Shown: piece by piece, positions 8,211 through 16,614 of the stretch | How positions within the stretch are numbered: position 1 is the stretch's first letter | Layout: each line of letters begins with the position of its first letter | Assembly: GCA_910587515.1 (NCBI GenBank) | Contig: CAJULW010000017.1 | Location: forward strand, 1-64,000 | Source: an uncultured Duncaniella sp. | Lineage (GTDB): Bacteria; Bacteroidota; Bacteroidia; Bacteroidales; Muribaculaceae | Length of the DNA: 64,000 nt | Direction of reading: 5' to 3' | Made by a program: the position numbers and the translations under genes | The notes under the pieces: generated by a model | Database searches by the model: none | Seen by the model: only the letters and a program-made list of their open reading frames with translations | Told to the model about the DNA's origin: nothing

Positions 8211-9224
8211 TTATTTGAGTAATTTCCCGGCGCGCCCGGCCACGTTTCCGGCGACAGCACCGCCGACACTTGCTGCCCCGGAGCCTGCCTGCATAGCGGT
8301 GTTGTTGACCGCACGGTTGTAATTGCCCGCGCCACCTGCCTGTATGATCCACCCTGCCACAGTGGGGATTGTAAAATACCCGATAATGCCGATTATCATA
8401 AAGATGATATAGCAAGTATTTGAACTGTCGAGGTTTGCGGTTGGATTGTTTGTCAGTTCCGAGATGTCGTTCTGCAACATCAGCACCTGTATTTTGGCAA
8501 GTATCGTAGAGAATAAATCTGCGACCGGTAACCACAGGTATGTCTGAATGTAGCGGCATATCCACTGTGTCAGCGTTGACTGGAAGCCGTCCCAGACGGA
8601 GAGCGCAAAGGCAATCGGGCCGAGTATCGCCAACACAATCAGAAAGAAAGTGCGGATTGTGTCAATCGTGAGTGAGGCAGCCTGAAAGAGCATCTCCAGC
8701 AGCTCACGAAAGAAATTCTGGATTGCCTTCTTGACCTTATACATCCCGCGCTCTATATACATTCCGGCGGCAGTGCCTATCTCTGTCACGCCCAGCTCGT
8801 CAATCTGCCTGTCAAACTCGGCGTCGTCAACAAGGTAAGCTGTCGATGGATCGTTCATCATCGCCTCATATTCCAGACGGTCTTTTTCCTCACGGTAGTG
8901 CTGCATATCGAGGGTTTGCCCCTCCAACATTCCGGCTGTACCCTGCACAATCGGCGACATCACAGAGTTGATTGTGCCTAACACGACTGACGGGAAGAAC
9001 ATTATACAGAAGCCGATTACAAACGGACGCAGCAGCGGGAACACATCAATCGGCTCTGCGGCTGCCAGCGACCGCCAGATTCGGTATGCCACGAAGAACA
9101 GCGCGCCCAATCCGGCTATCGCCTGCGCAACTCCGGCCATATCCTCGCACAGAGGCATCATCTCGTCGTAGAGCGACCTCAGTATGGTGTGCAGGTTGTT
9201 GAAATCTATTGATAACGCAATCAT
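8211..9224 (-). CDS. traJ: TraJ, VirB6-like polytopic membrane protein
   Basis: The 337-residue protein has several hydrophobic helices (about residues 28-50, 65-90, 190-250 and 270-300) and a Gly/Ala-rich C-terminus. TraJ of conjugative transposons is the counterpart of VirB6/TrbL and forms part of the inner-membrane channel. It follows traI by 18 bp and precedes traK. Confidence 0.88.
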   Translation of the reverse strand: MIALSIDFNNLHTILRSLYDEMMPLCEDMAGVAQAIAGLGALFFVAYRIWRSLAAAEPIDVFPLLRPFVIGFCIMFFPSVVLGTINSVMSPIVQGTAGMLEGQTLDMQHYREEKDRLEYEAMMNDPSTAYLVDDAEFDRQIDELGVTEIGTAAGMYIERGMYKVKKAIQNFFRELLEMLFQAASLTIDTIRTFFLIVLAILGPIAFALSVWDGFQSTLTQWICRYIQTYLWLPVADLFSTILAKIQVLMLQNDISELTNNPTANLDSSNTCYIIFMIIGIIGYFTIPTVAGWIIQAGGAGNYNRAVNNTAMQAGSGAASVGGAVAGNVAGRAGKLLK

Positions 9225-9242
9225 TTTGAAATACTCCTGTGA

Positions 9243-9881
9243 TTACCAATATTTTTCAGAGCCGTCGCCATAGAGGGCCACAACGCGCTGTGTGTCGGCT
9301 TTCTTTTTGGCGCGCAGATACGACACGCTGATGTTCTTGTTGGTATAGTATGCCGTTAGGTTCTTCAGACGCTTCATTTCACGGTAGCAGTCGTCAACTA
9401 CATCCATGCGGTCTTTATCCGTCATACTTAGCGTTGTGATATTGACTACTTGTTTCAAGTCGCCGAGTACGCCGTTGGCTTCTTCGAGGATACGGGTGTA
9501 GCCGGAAGCTATTGCCGAAAGTTCCGCACTCGTGAAATTTGGATCGGTGAGCATCTTCTGGAAATTATTGACATAATAGCCGGAGATATTGCCGAGCATC
9601 AGGATTGTCTGCTGCACCTTGCGGGCATCGCGGACAAGGTTGTTTACCGACTGGAGCGCGTCATAATATTTCTTCGCCTGCTGGTAGATTTTCACCGTTT
9701 CCTGAAAATTCTTGACCATGTGCGTAGCCGTCTGCGACTCCTGCACGAGTGATTTAGAGTTGTTTACAATAGACTGCGCAATGTTGGACGGGTCTATGAC
9801 CGTCCACTGTGCGGAAGCCCTGCCCGTGCCTAAAAGAAGGCACAGTGCGATTAAGGGAATAAGAAACTTTAATTGCTTCAT
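9243..9881 (-). CDS. traI: TraI, VirB5-like periplasmic protein (DUF4141)
   Basis: The 212-residue protein has an N-terminal signal peptide (cleavage near ASA-QW) followed by a nearly all-helical body with coiled-coil character, ending in YGDGSEKYW. This matches DUF4141/TraI, inferred to play the pilus-tip or VirB5-like role. The start at 9881 lies two bases after a perfect leader repeat, supporting this start and suggesting separate control at this point of the operon. Confidence 0.87.
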   Translation of the reverse strand: MKQLKFLIPLIALCLLLGTGRASAQWTVIDPSNIAQSIVNNSKSLVQESQTATHMVKNFQETVKIYQQAKKYYDALQSVNNLVRDARKVQQTILMLGNISGYYVNNFQKMLTDPNFTSAELSAIASGYTRILEEANGVLGDLKQVVNITTLSMTDKDRMDVVDDCYREMKRLKNLTAYYTNKNISVSYLRAKKKADTQRVVALYGDGSEKYW

Positions 9882-9883
9882 TT

Positions 9884-9904
9884 GATTGTGGATTAAGTGG
9901 TGGT
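9884..9904 (-). repeat. Leader repeat before traI
   Basis: Exact copy of the dispersed leader repeat; on the minus strand it reads CCACCACTTAATCCACAATC and ends two bases before the traI ATG. Confidence 0.75.
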
Positions 9905-9905
9905 G

Positions 9906-10040
9906 TTATCTTATTTTACCGGCCATGCCAGCGATTATCCTTACTGTGGCTGTAAATAGCCACAACACGGTTGTCAGGAGGACCACGGCAATAATGCTTA
10001 TGCCTGACAGCGTTTTTGTAACCGCATTTCTGATTTTCAT
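9906..10040 (-). CDS. Single-TM micro-protein between traG and traI
   Basis: The frame encodes 44 residues. Its ATG overlaps the traG stop as ATGA (10037-10040), so it is translationally coupled. The protein is one basic turn followed by a membrane helix (about residues 12-40) and a basic C-terminus. In CTnDOT-like operons the slot between traG and traI is traH, so this may be a reduced TraH, but 44 residues are too few to confirm it. Confidence 0.6.
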   Translation of the reverse strand: MKIRNAVTKTLSGISIIAVVLLTTVLWLFTATVRIIAGMAGKIR

Positions 10041-12538
10041 ACATTTCTTTTCTCGTTGGCTAATTGTTTGATAGCCGCCTCGATGTCGCCACCGAGCTGA
10101 CGGGCGCGGGCGAGTACCTGCATTTTCTCCGTTTCCTCGGTAGTATAGGCGAGATATTCTTCCGGCGACACCTCGGTTGCATAGACAGCCGATTGCGTTC
10201 CGCCAAGCCCGATCCACACCTCCTTGTAGTTGCGGTTCGGATTGTTCGCCATATTGATACTGAGTATCTGCGCCTTCTCTTTGTCAGTCAGACCCAGCAG
10301 CTCCTGTATCTGATCAAAGCGGTTCATATACTTTCTCTGGTCGAGCAGTATCTTGCAATCGGAGTTATTGATTATGGTTTCCTTGACAATCGGCGACGAT
10401 ATTATGTCGTCAACCTCCTGTGTGACCACCACAGCCTCGCCGAAATACTTGCGCACCGTCTTGAACATATAGCGCATATACTCCGCCATATTAGCCGTTG
10501 ACAACGCTTTCCAAGCCTCCTCGCATATAAGGACTTTGCGCACGCCTTTCAGACGGCGCATCTTGTTTATGAAGGCTTCCATGATGATGATTGTCACCAC
10601 CGGGAACAGGTCTTTATTGTCGCGGATAGCGTCAATCTCGAACACCATGAAACGCTTGTTCAGCAGGTCGATGTTCTCTTTTGAGTTCAGTAGGAAATCA
10701 AAGCGACCGCCGTGATAATACTGGCGCAGCGTTGTCAAAAAGTTATCTATATCAAAATCCTGCTTGTAGATGGGGATAGGACGCTGTGCCATTTCAGCGC
10801 GGTAGTCGTCGCGCATAAACTCGTAAAAAGAATTAAAGCAGGGAACGATGTCGCGGTCTTTCTTCATCTTCTCAAGGAACATCGACAGCGCGGAGCCTAA
10901 TTCGCCACTCTCCGTTTTGGAAACCCTGTCATCTTCTGATTTCCAGAGTGTCAGCAGGAGTGTCTTGATTGAGTTCTTCTTCTCCACATCGAACACCCCG
11001 TCCTCGGTGAAAAACGGATTGAAAGAAATAGGCTTTTCCTCTGTATAGGTGTAATACACACCGTCTTCGCCGTGGGTACGGTTGTGGATAAGGTTGCACA
11101 GCCCTTCGTAAGAATTGCCGGTGTCAATCAGCAGGATATGCGCTCCCTGTTCGTAATACTGTCGTACCAAATGATTGGTGAAGAACGACTTGCCACTGCC
11201 CGACGGACCGAGAATGAATTTGTTGCGGTTGGTGGTTATGCCGCGCTTCATAGGTTCGTCGGAAATATCCAAGTGGACGGGCCTTCCTGTCAAACGGTCC
11301 ACCATCTTTATGCCAAATGGTGACAGTGACGAGCGGTAGTTCGTTTCGGCGGTGAAAAAGCACACGGCTGGTTCGATGAAAGTATAAAAACTTTCCTCGG
11401 CAGGGAAATCCGCCTCGTTGCCGGGCATTGCTGACCAATACAGCGTCGGACAGTCGATGGTGTTGTGCCTCGGCATACACCCCATAGTCGCAAGTTGACC
11501 GCCGACATCGTTCTTTATCCGGCGCAGTTCTTCGGCATCGTCGCTCCAAGCCATGATGTTGCAGTGGCAGCGCACCGATGTAAGACCGTAGCTGTGTGCC
11601 TCATTCAGATAGCGGTCTATCCACTCCTTGTTTATGGCGTTTGAGCGTGAGTAGCGGCTCAACGAGTTCATATTGCGCGCCGTTTTTTCAAACTTCGCCA
11701 GATTTTCGTCGTGGTCGTCGATAAACACATACTGGTTGTAGATGTGGTTGCAAGGGAGAAGCAGACCCACGGGCGAGGCGAAGCTCAGTCTGCAATCGCT
11801 CCTGTCGGTTGACAGTCGTTCATACCGGTTGTCGGTGCTGACCTTTCCAGGCAGGTCGTCTGTATCCGACAGTGTGTGCAGACACAGCATCTTGTCGCCG
11901 ACACGCATTTCTTTCGGTGACAGGTCTATATCCTCCAGACAGGTGACATCACCGGTTGACAGAGAGAGATGCCTCTCTATGATACCCGATGTGCTGTCGG
12001 TGCCGACAATCTCATCGTCACCCATGCGACGCAGCGAGATATATCCGGTGTCGTTGATTATGCGCTCGAACTGGCCCACGGCTTCCATGAAGCCCACAAT
12101 CATCTCGTGATTGAGTTCCTTCGGAGTGATACACCCACGGCAGAGGGTGGAGAAATTGGACTGCTGTCGCATACGTTCCTTTGTGGTCTTTGTCAGATAT
12201 AGGAAACATTTGTGTGCCAAATACGGACGCTCGTTGAAATGACGCTCGAAGCTCCTGTCAAGAAAGCTCAGATCATCTTTCTGAAGTTCCGGTTTGTAAT
12301 TCTCCGACACAAACCAGTCCTGCTTGTGCGCCACCGTAAAGCGCGGCAACACCTTGATTGCCTTGCACCAAGCGGCGTGCATAGCCTCGTATTCCTGCGA
12401 TGTTACGGTGAACAGCTCCGGCAGTGTAACCTCGTAGCACACGGTTATGTCGGCGTCCTTGCTGATGATACAACCATGTTCCACGGCGAGAAGCGGTAAC
12501 TTTGACTCCAGTGTAGTGGCTTTCAGTATATTTCTCAT
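10037..12538 (-). CDS. traG: TraG, VirB4-like transfer ATPase
   Basis: The start at 12538 (MRNILKATTL) is chosen because it overlaps the traF stop as ATGA; the open frame runs upstream but into traF. The 833-residue protein has a VirB4-like N-terminal domain and a P-loop GPSGSGKS at residues 444-451, with a Walker B stretch (VLICEEAWK) near residue 690. It is the cytoplasmic ATPase that powers assembly of, and transport through, the type IV secretion channel. Length and order match TraG of conjugative transposons. Confidence 0.93.
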   Translation of the reverse strand: MRNILKATTLESKLPLLAVEHGCIISKDADITVCYEVTLPELFTVTSQEYEAMHAAWCKAIKVLPRFTVAHKQDWFVSENYKPELQKDDLSFLDRSFERHFNERPYLAHKCFLYLTKTTKERMRQQSNFSTLCRGCITPKELNHEMIVGFMEAVGQFERIINDTGYISLRRMGDDEIVGTDSTSGIIERHLSLSTGDVTCLEDIDLSPKEMRVGDKMLCLHTLSDTDDLPGKVSTDNRYERLSTDRSDCRLSFASPVGLLLPCNHIYNQYVFIDDHDENLAKFEKTARNMNSLSRYSRSNAINKEWIDRYLNEAHSYGLTSVRCHCNIMAWSDDAEELRRIKNDVGGQLATMGCMPRHNTIDCPTLYWSAMPGNEADFPAEESFYTFIEPAVCFFTAETNYRSSLSPFGIKMVDRLTGRPVHLDISDEPMKRGITTNRNKFILGPSGSGKSFFTNHLVRQYYEQGAHILLIDTGNSYEGLCNLIHNRTHGEDGVYYTYTEEKPISFNPFFTEDGVFDVEKKNSIKTLLLTLWKSEDDRVSKTESGELGSALSMFLEKMKKDRDIVPCFNSFYEFMRDDYRAEMAQRPIPIYKQDFDIDNFLTTLRQYYHGGRFDFLLNSKENIDLLNKRFMVFEIDAIRDNKDLFPVVTIIIMEAFINKMRRLKGVRKVLICEEAWKALSTANMAEYMRYMFKTVRKYFGEAVVVTQEVDDIISSPIVKETIINNSDCKILLDQRKYMNRFDQIQELLGLTDKEKAQILSINMANNPNRNYKEVWIGLGGTQSAVYATEVSPEEYLAYTTEETEKMQVLARARQLGGDIEAAIKQLANEKRNV

Positions 12539-12861
12539 TTGCGACCTCCTTTCAGAATACGACGCACACGCAGACGGTTGATAATGTAGCGTGGACGGTA
12601 TTTCACCGATGTGAGCTTCATAAGTCCGTACTGGCCGTACTTGCCGTTGAGGTGGAAGGTGTACCACACCAGCACCGACGCGCTTATGGCACCGAAGCCT
12701 ATGCACAGACCTTGCTGGACCCCGCACATATAGAGGGTTACGAACAGTATGAAATCGGTGATAAGACCTCCGGCGAAGATGAAAAGGTACTGCGCTTTCA
12801 GCCCCTTGTATTCCACCGTCCTGCCTATGCCCTTGTTAATAGAATATTCCATCTGTGGCAC
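12535..12861 (-). CDS. traF: TraF (DUF4133), VirB3-like
   Basis: The 108-residue protein has two adjacent membrane helices (about residues 25-45 and 50-68), a basic C-terminal tail and the opening YSINKGIGRTVEYKGLKAQYL typical in this family. DUF4133/TraF is equivalent to VirB3 and associates with the VirB4-like TraG, whose start codon it overlaps. It lies 3 bp from traE. Confidence 0.88.
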   Translation of the reverse strand: MPQMEYSINKGIGRTVEYKGLKAQYLFIFAGGLITDFILFVTLYMCGVQQGLCIGFGAISASVLVWYTFHLNGKYGQYGLMKLTSVKYRPRYIINRLRVRRILKGGRK

Positions 12862-12864
12862 GGA

Positions 12865-13221
12865 TTAGAGGAAGAACGAGCGCAGGATTGTGGCCGCGAC
12901 CACAAGAAAGATACACGCCCCGAACCACGATGCGGCGGTCTTGCTCGTGTCGGGATCGCCGGAGCTGAACTTGCCATAGACCTTGACACCGCCTATAAGA
13001 CCGACGACTGCGCCGATGGCATAGATCAGTTTTGTTGCGGGGTCGAAATAGGACGTCATCATCGAGGTTGCCTCGTTGATACCTGCCAGACCGTTGCCGG
13101 CAGCATAGAGGTTGGCGGCACATATCATTAGTGTGAGCATGGCGGCCATAGGGCGGCGCATACCGGGAGCGTTCATAAACTCCACGATGCGGCCATAGAG
13201 ATTTTTGAGGAATTTTGTCAT
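12865..13221 (-). CDS. traE: TraE (DUF4134), VirB2-like pilin candidate
   Basis: The 118-residue protein has a hydrophobic leader (about residues 20-42), a short loop (AGNGLAGINEATSM), then two membrane helices with a Gly-rich turn (VVGLIGGVKVYGKFSSGD). This is the layout of DUF4134/TraE and of VirB2-like pilins. A variant of the leader repeat (CACCACTATCCACAATCC) lies at 13241-13260. Confidence 0.87.
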   Translation of the reverse strand: MTKFLKNLYGRIVEFMNAPGMRRPMAAMLTLMICAANLYAAGNGLAGINEATSMMTSYFDPATKLIYAIGAVVGLIGGVKVYGKFSSGDPDTSKTAASWFGACIFLVVAATILRSFFL

Positions 13222-13240
13222 AAATGATTATTTGGGGATT

Positions 13241-13260
13241 GGATTGTGGATAGTGGTGAG
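13241..13260 (-). repeat. Variant leader repeat before traE
   Basis: On the minus strand this reads CTCACCACTATCCACAATCC, the leader repeat with the central TAA missing. It lies 19 nt upstream of the traE ATG. Confidence 0.5.
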
Positions 13261-13977
13261 TCAGTGGAGGATGTTGAAGTCGATAGCGTCAATATCGGTC
13301 GTGTCGATGTCGGCGTGGAACACGATTTTCTTTTTCGGCTTCGTTTCTTCCGTCGGGGGTGTATCGGGCGGAGTGTCGTCTTCAGTGGGTATCTCCGGCA
13401 AGCGGCACTCAATCATCAGTATGCGCTTACGCACAAGCGGGTCGAGCTTGATTTTCTCAATGATTTCAGTGCCTTGAATGTCGGGCAGCACACAGCGCGC
13501 GGTTTCCTCGTCTTCAGGAGTGGTGGAATTGCCTTTCAGTACGTTCAGAGCCGTGCTTATGTCTTTGAAGTCACTGCCTCCGGCCCTCGGCATTTCCGGC
13601 GGCAGTTCCTCTCCGGCCAGTTCACTTGCGGAGTGTGTTGAGAACACCTCATCCAGTCTATCGACCGGGATCTGTGCCGACGGCTTTTCGTCAGGAATGT
13701 CGGGCAGTCCGGCGTCGGACGGTTTGCCGTACTCCTTGATGATAAGGGGTATCACCTCTTTGGCAGCTTCTTTCGCCGCCTCGCGTACCACATCCTTGAA
13801 CTCGTTGATGTCGAATGTGCTTTGACCTACTATGTCCTCTTCCGCGTTTTCATCAGCCACGACCGGCACGGCAGGTTTCTCGGCAGACGGTTTCTGAACG
13901 GTATCCGGCTTTGTCAGCACCCTGCGGATAAGCCACACGTTGCTTGCAAGCAACGCTATTATTATAGCCAGCTCCAT
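13261..13977 (-). CDS. traD: Conjugative transposon protein TraD
   Basis: The 238-residue protein has an N-terminal membrane helix (about residues 2-20), a Pro/Glu-rich linker, a helical segment (DVVREAAKEAAKEVIPLIIKEYG near 63-85) and an acidic, Pro-rich C-terminus. This arrangement and the position between the DUF3408 genes and traE match TraD of the CTnDOT family. Its function is not established. It shares one base with the upstream gene. Confidence 0.75.
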   Translation of the reverse strand: MELAIIIALLASNVWLIRRVLTKPDTVQKPSAEKPAVPVVADENAEEDIVGQSTFDINEFKDVVREAAKEAAKEVIPLIIKEYGKPSDAGLPDIPDEKPSAQIPVDRLDEVFSTHSASELAGEELPPEMPRAGGSDFKDISTALNVLKGNSTTPEDEETARCVLPDIQGTEIIEKIKLDPLVRKRILMIECRLPEIPTEDDTPPDTPPTEETKPKKKIVFHADIDTTDIDAIDFNILH

Positions 13978-14267
13978 CAGAAAAGGTCTTTACAATTCTG
14001 CCCGAACACACTACGCATCACCGAGTGGTGCTTGGCTATATGATCGAGAATAATCTCGGATGCGTAGGAGCCGATTGATACCCCGCTGATACCCATAGCG
14101 CGAACCATTTTAGAGAGAGTGGCGTGAACTTCGGGATAAAGGTATGCTTTAGCGTTGGATTTGACCTCGTGAGGTGACAGGAAGCGCTCCACATAGCGGG
14201 TCGTTTCATCGTCGGGGATTTGCGCCACTTCAATAGTGGCGACAATACGGGATTGGGATTTCTTCAT
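13977..14267 (-). CDS. DUF3408-like small DNA-binding protein (third of three)
   Basis: The 96-residue protein is soluble and basic, with a C-terminal helical part (HATLSKMVRAMGISGVSIGSYASEIILDHIAKH) resembling the ribbon-helix-helix-like DUF3408 proteins at the head of transfer operons. It is the most divergent of three such proteins in tandem. It overlaps the neighbouring genes by 1 and 4 bases. A role in DNA binding or operon control is inferred from the family only. Confidence 0.7.
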   Translation of the reverse strand: MKKSQSRIVATIEVAQIPDDETTRYVERFLSPHEVKSNAKAYLYPEVHATLSKMVRAMGISGVSIGSYASEIILDHIAKHHSVMRSVFGQNCKDLF

Positions 14268-14554
14268 ATTTTCGAGATTTTGGTGGTGATTAAACCGGAG
14301 TATTCCTTGAAATGCGCTTCAAGCACATTATTTATATACGACTTGACCGAGCAGGCACGACCACAGTCCACACTGAAAAGAATCTGGCGGATCTTACGGA
14401 TGTGGCACGGCGCGATTTCCGTCATAAGGTATCGTTCTCTCGCGTTCACATGGGCGGTATTGTTGATAAACTGCCTCATGTATTCTTGCTCCTTAGTGGA
14501 GCTTTCGGCCTCTTTACGGGAGGCCCTCTTTCGTGGTTTGGTTTTATCGTTCAT
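14264..14554 (-). CDS. DUF3408 family protein (TraC position)
   Basis: The 96-residue protein has a basic N-terminal tail followed by a DUF3408 core. Its C-terminal CSVKSYINNVLEAHFKEY aligns clearly with CSVKGYVNNVLAEHFSTY of the upstream neighbour, so the two arose by tandem duplication. It lies 3 bp after that gene and overlaps the next by 4 bp. DUF3408 proteins are typical of the TraB/TraC slots next to a ParA-like TraA. Confidence 0.78.
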   Translation of the reverse strand: MNDKTKPRKRASRKEAESSTKEQEYMRQFINNTAHVNARERYLMTEIAPCHIRKIRQILFSVDCGRACSVKSYINNVLEAHFKEYSGLITTKISKI

Positions 14555-14557
14555 TTC

Positions 14558-14941
14558 TTAAAGTCGTTTTTTTATGATATTTTCGTAAGTTGAGAAATGC
14601 TCCGCCAGCACATTGTTGACGTAACCCTTTACGGAGCAGACGGGGCCGGTTTCATAGGAGATAATACGTTTTATCTTCCTTATGAAATCAGGATCAACCT
14701 CGACCATCAGGAAACGGGAGCGCGGGCGCATATACGCCATGTTGAACACAAACTTTTCCAGATATTCCTCGTCGGTTATAGTACCTCGGTCTGCTTCGGT
14801 TGCCGGAGCGTCATTTTCAGCCGGTGTAGCGGCATTTCCATCGGAGGGTTTCTTTTTCAGGGAAGAAAGTGAGGAGGACTCCTCGCGGAATGACCGGATG
14901 AACTCATCGGGGTCGATGTCTGACTCATATATCTTTGCCAT
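14558..14941 (-). CDS. DUF3408 family protein (TraB position)
   Basis: The 127-residue protein has a low-complexity acidic/Ala-rich N-terminal half and a DUF3408 core in the C-terminal half (RSRFLMVEVDPDFIRKIKRI, then CSVKGYVNNVL). It lies 5 bp after traA. By analogy with ParA partners elsewhere it may bind DNA or bridge TraA to the transfer complex, but this is inference. Confidence 0.8.
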   Translation of the reverse strand: MAKIYESDIDPDEFIRSFREESSSLSSLKKKPSDGNAATPAENDAPATEADRGTITDEEYLEKFVFNMAYMRPRSRFLMVEVDPDFIRKIKRIISYETGPVCSVKGYVNNVLAEHFSTYENIIKKRL

Positions 14942-14946
14942 AGGTG

Positions 14947-15702
14947 TCAGAGCTTGAGTATGCCGAGCAGTTCATCGGTAAGTTCGGGCAGCCTCGTGCC
15001 TTTGAGCAGCGTTTTGTCGGGTGGTATCACCGTAGAGCGGAACACTGCGCGGTTGAGCGTCTTTGACCCCTCGCGCCGGTATTTCTTGGTGTCGGGTATC
15101 CGGGTCTTGAGGGTTTGCAGGCCGCTATCCTCGAAGATAGCCTCGTACTGGTCGTAGAGGTCGGTTTTCTCGCGGGCATCGACAAGGTTCCAGAGCATAT
15201 ACATCTCTTTTACCTGCGACCTGCCGGTCGTGCGCCACTCGTGTATCTTCAGGGCAAAGGCGAGCGAGCTTTCAAGTATTACCTTGTCGGCGGCAACGGG
15301 AACGATAACGGTATCCATACAGTTGAGGATGTTCACGACACCACGGTTGTTTACCGTGCCGGGCAGGTCGAAAAAAACGATGTCTATATCGTTGCCGTCC
15401 TCGATGATCTCACGGACTTTCTGCATGGCTTCCTCCGGCTTTGCCGTCAGCAACGGGAACGGCCCCAGCTTGGTAAGGCGCAGGTTGTCGGAAAACAGTT
15501 TCTTGAACGTGGGGCTACACTCGATAAGATCCTTGTCGCGCTCACGCATTTCTTCTATGCTGTACTGCGGATAGTCGCAGTCAACGACAAGGATTTTAAG
15601 CCCCTTTACATAGTATAGGTAACTCGCCGCGAGAACGGTTAGAGTAGTTTTGCCTGCCCCACCTTTCTGGGTGGAGAAAGCGACAAATTTGGGGTCTGTC
15701 AT
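14947..15702 (-). CDS. traA: TraA, ParA-like ATPase
   Basis: The 251-residue protein carries a deviant Walker A motif (KGGAGKTT) at about residues 13-20, a Walker A' region (LVVDCDYPQ) and a switch stretch (IVFFDLPGT). This is the ParA/MinD family member that opens transfer operons in Bacteroidales conjugative transposons. It may position transfer DNA or the channel. The start at 15702 (MTDPKFVAFSTQKGG) is unambiguous. It has a long structured leader (15703-15956) with two copies or variants of the leader repeat. Confidence 0.88.
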   Translation of the reverse strand: MTDPKFVAFSTQKGGAGKTTLTVLAASYLYYVKGLKILVVDCDYPQYSIEEMRERDKDLIECSPTFKKLFSDNLRLTKLGPFPLLTAKPEEAMQKVREIIEDGNDIDIVFFDLPGTVNNRGVVNILNCMDTVIVPVAADKVILESSLAFALKIHEWRTTGRSQVKEMYMLWNLVDAREKTDLYDQYEAIFEDSGLQTLKTRIPDTKKYRREGSKTLNRAVFRSTVIPPDKTLLKGTRLPELTDELLGILKL

Positions 15703-15883
15703 AAATCGGATTTGAAAATGGATGTAGTGGTGAGTGCATAGCGGTGGCCGTCAGCGTATCTTCTGACACGGACAGACCGGGCTTCCATCGGCGCGAAGCA
15801 GTGCCGGCACGGACTATGCGGAATAGGTTACAGCTATCTCCGTCGCCAGTGGCGACCTTCCTCCGCTGTCGGGAGGGCATCGG

Positions 15884-15928
15884 CTAAGTAAGCCGGAAAT
15901 GAATTTTGTAATCAGTCATTCTTGTCAT
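15884..15928 (-). CDS. Possible 14-residue leader peptide of the transfer operon
   Basis: An ATG lies 6 nt after the leader repeat at 15935-15956, the same arrangement seen before traI and traN, and opens a frame of 14 codons ending in TAG. The peptide (MTRMTDYKIHFRLT) has no recognisable features. It could be a translated leader controlling traA, or a chance ORF. Confidence 0.3.
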   Translation of the reverse strand: MTRMTDYKIHFRLT

Positions 15929-15934
15929 TTTTGG

Positions 15935-15956
15935 GATTGTGGATTAAGTGGTGGTG
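15935..15956 (-). repeat. Leader repeat at the head of the transfer operon
   Basis: Exact copy of the dispersed repeat (minus strand CCACCACTTAATCCACAATC), here followed by a 14-codon ORF rather than a full gene. Confidence 0.7.
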
Positions 15957-16323
15957 TTCCGTCGATAGCCAATTAGCTTAATAGCTACTAACTAAAGATG
16001 AAAATTAGTTGATAAAATACTTTTTCAATCTCTTTATCAGTTTATTGATTTGAAAATAAATCCGGTTCATTCGGTTAGCAGTTCTGATATGATATAGAAA
16101 GATTGAACTCTACGGAAGGAAACAGGAATATTTCCTGATATATACTGATGTCAAGATTTCAAATGTACTCTTTGCGGATTGAAAACCAGAACGGCAGTTC
16201 ATCGGACAGTTCCGTAATAATATAGGTAAATCGAACTCCTTGAAGGCAGTCGTGACTGTCAATCGCTCTACAAAGAAACAAAATAAAATCCATTTTAGCA
16301 AGTCATTAAATCTCACAAAATAT

Positions 16324-16373
16324 TATGTCCCAGCGGTTTGTCCAGCTATGTCCAAGTATGTCCGGCTATGTCC
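16324..16373 (+). repeat. Tandem TATGTCC iterons
   Basis: Five copies of TATGTCC (one with TTTGTCC) start at 16324, 16337, 16347, 16357 and 16367. The last four are spaced exactly 10 bp apart, one helical turn, which is the pattern of cooperative protein binding. They lie in the 1.1-kb gap between the divergent tra and mob operons. The rest of the gap (15957-16323 and 16374-16610) is AT-rich, and I see no credible gene in it. Confidence 0.65.
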
Positions 16374-16614
16374 GAAAAACGGGGCTGAATTTTTAACATT
16401 TCGTCGTGAATATTTTTTTGCCGCCGGTGTGTGCCGTGCGTCTGTCGCCGGGATTTTTCTCTCATCGCTGGTAAATCCGGGATTTTTTTCGTATCTTTAT
16501 ATCAGCATCACGGGGATTTTCTTCCTCCGGACTTTGAAAAACGGTCTTATCCCACCTTCAGAATGATACCGGGCATCATCTGATTTAACTATACCTTTTT
16601 TCTTACAGGAAGAA

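Larger units (their letters stand above)
15703..15956 (-). promoter_or_regulatory. Long structured leader of the transfer operon
   Basis: About 250 nt precede traA with no large gene. On the minus strand they hold an exact leader repeat (15935-15956), a 14-codon ORF (15884-15928), a GC-rich region with short hairpins such as GTCGCC/GGCGAC (about 15847-15861), and then a weaker leader-repeat variant near 15715-15740. I see no clear TAnnTTTG box upstream. The layout suggests control by attenuation or antisense pairing. Confidence 0.5.

Noticed and set aside
15596..15880. 94-residue minus-strand ORF over the traA leader
   Set aside because: It overlaps the traA coding region in another frame and has no protein-like features.
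15760..15900. Resemblance to a cobalamin riboswitch (GCCACTG and a GC-rich hairpin set) in the traA leader
   Set aside because: The short match lies in a hairpin arm, the other conserved boxes are not in order, and the downstream gene has no link to B12.
16324..16373. TATGTCC iterons as a CRISPR array
   Set aside because: Units are 7-10 bp with no spacers.
16110..16566. ORFs in the gap between the transfer and mob operons
   Set aside because: They are low-complexity, overlap the iterons, have no recognisable protein features and no leader.
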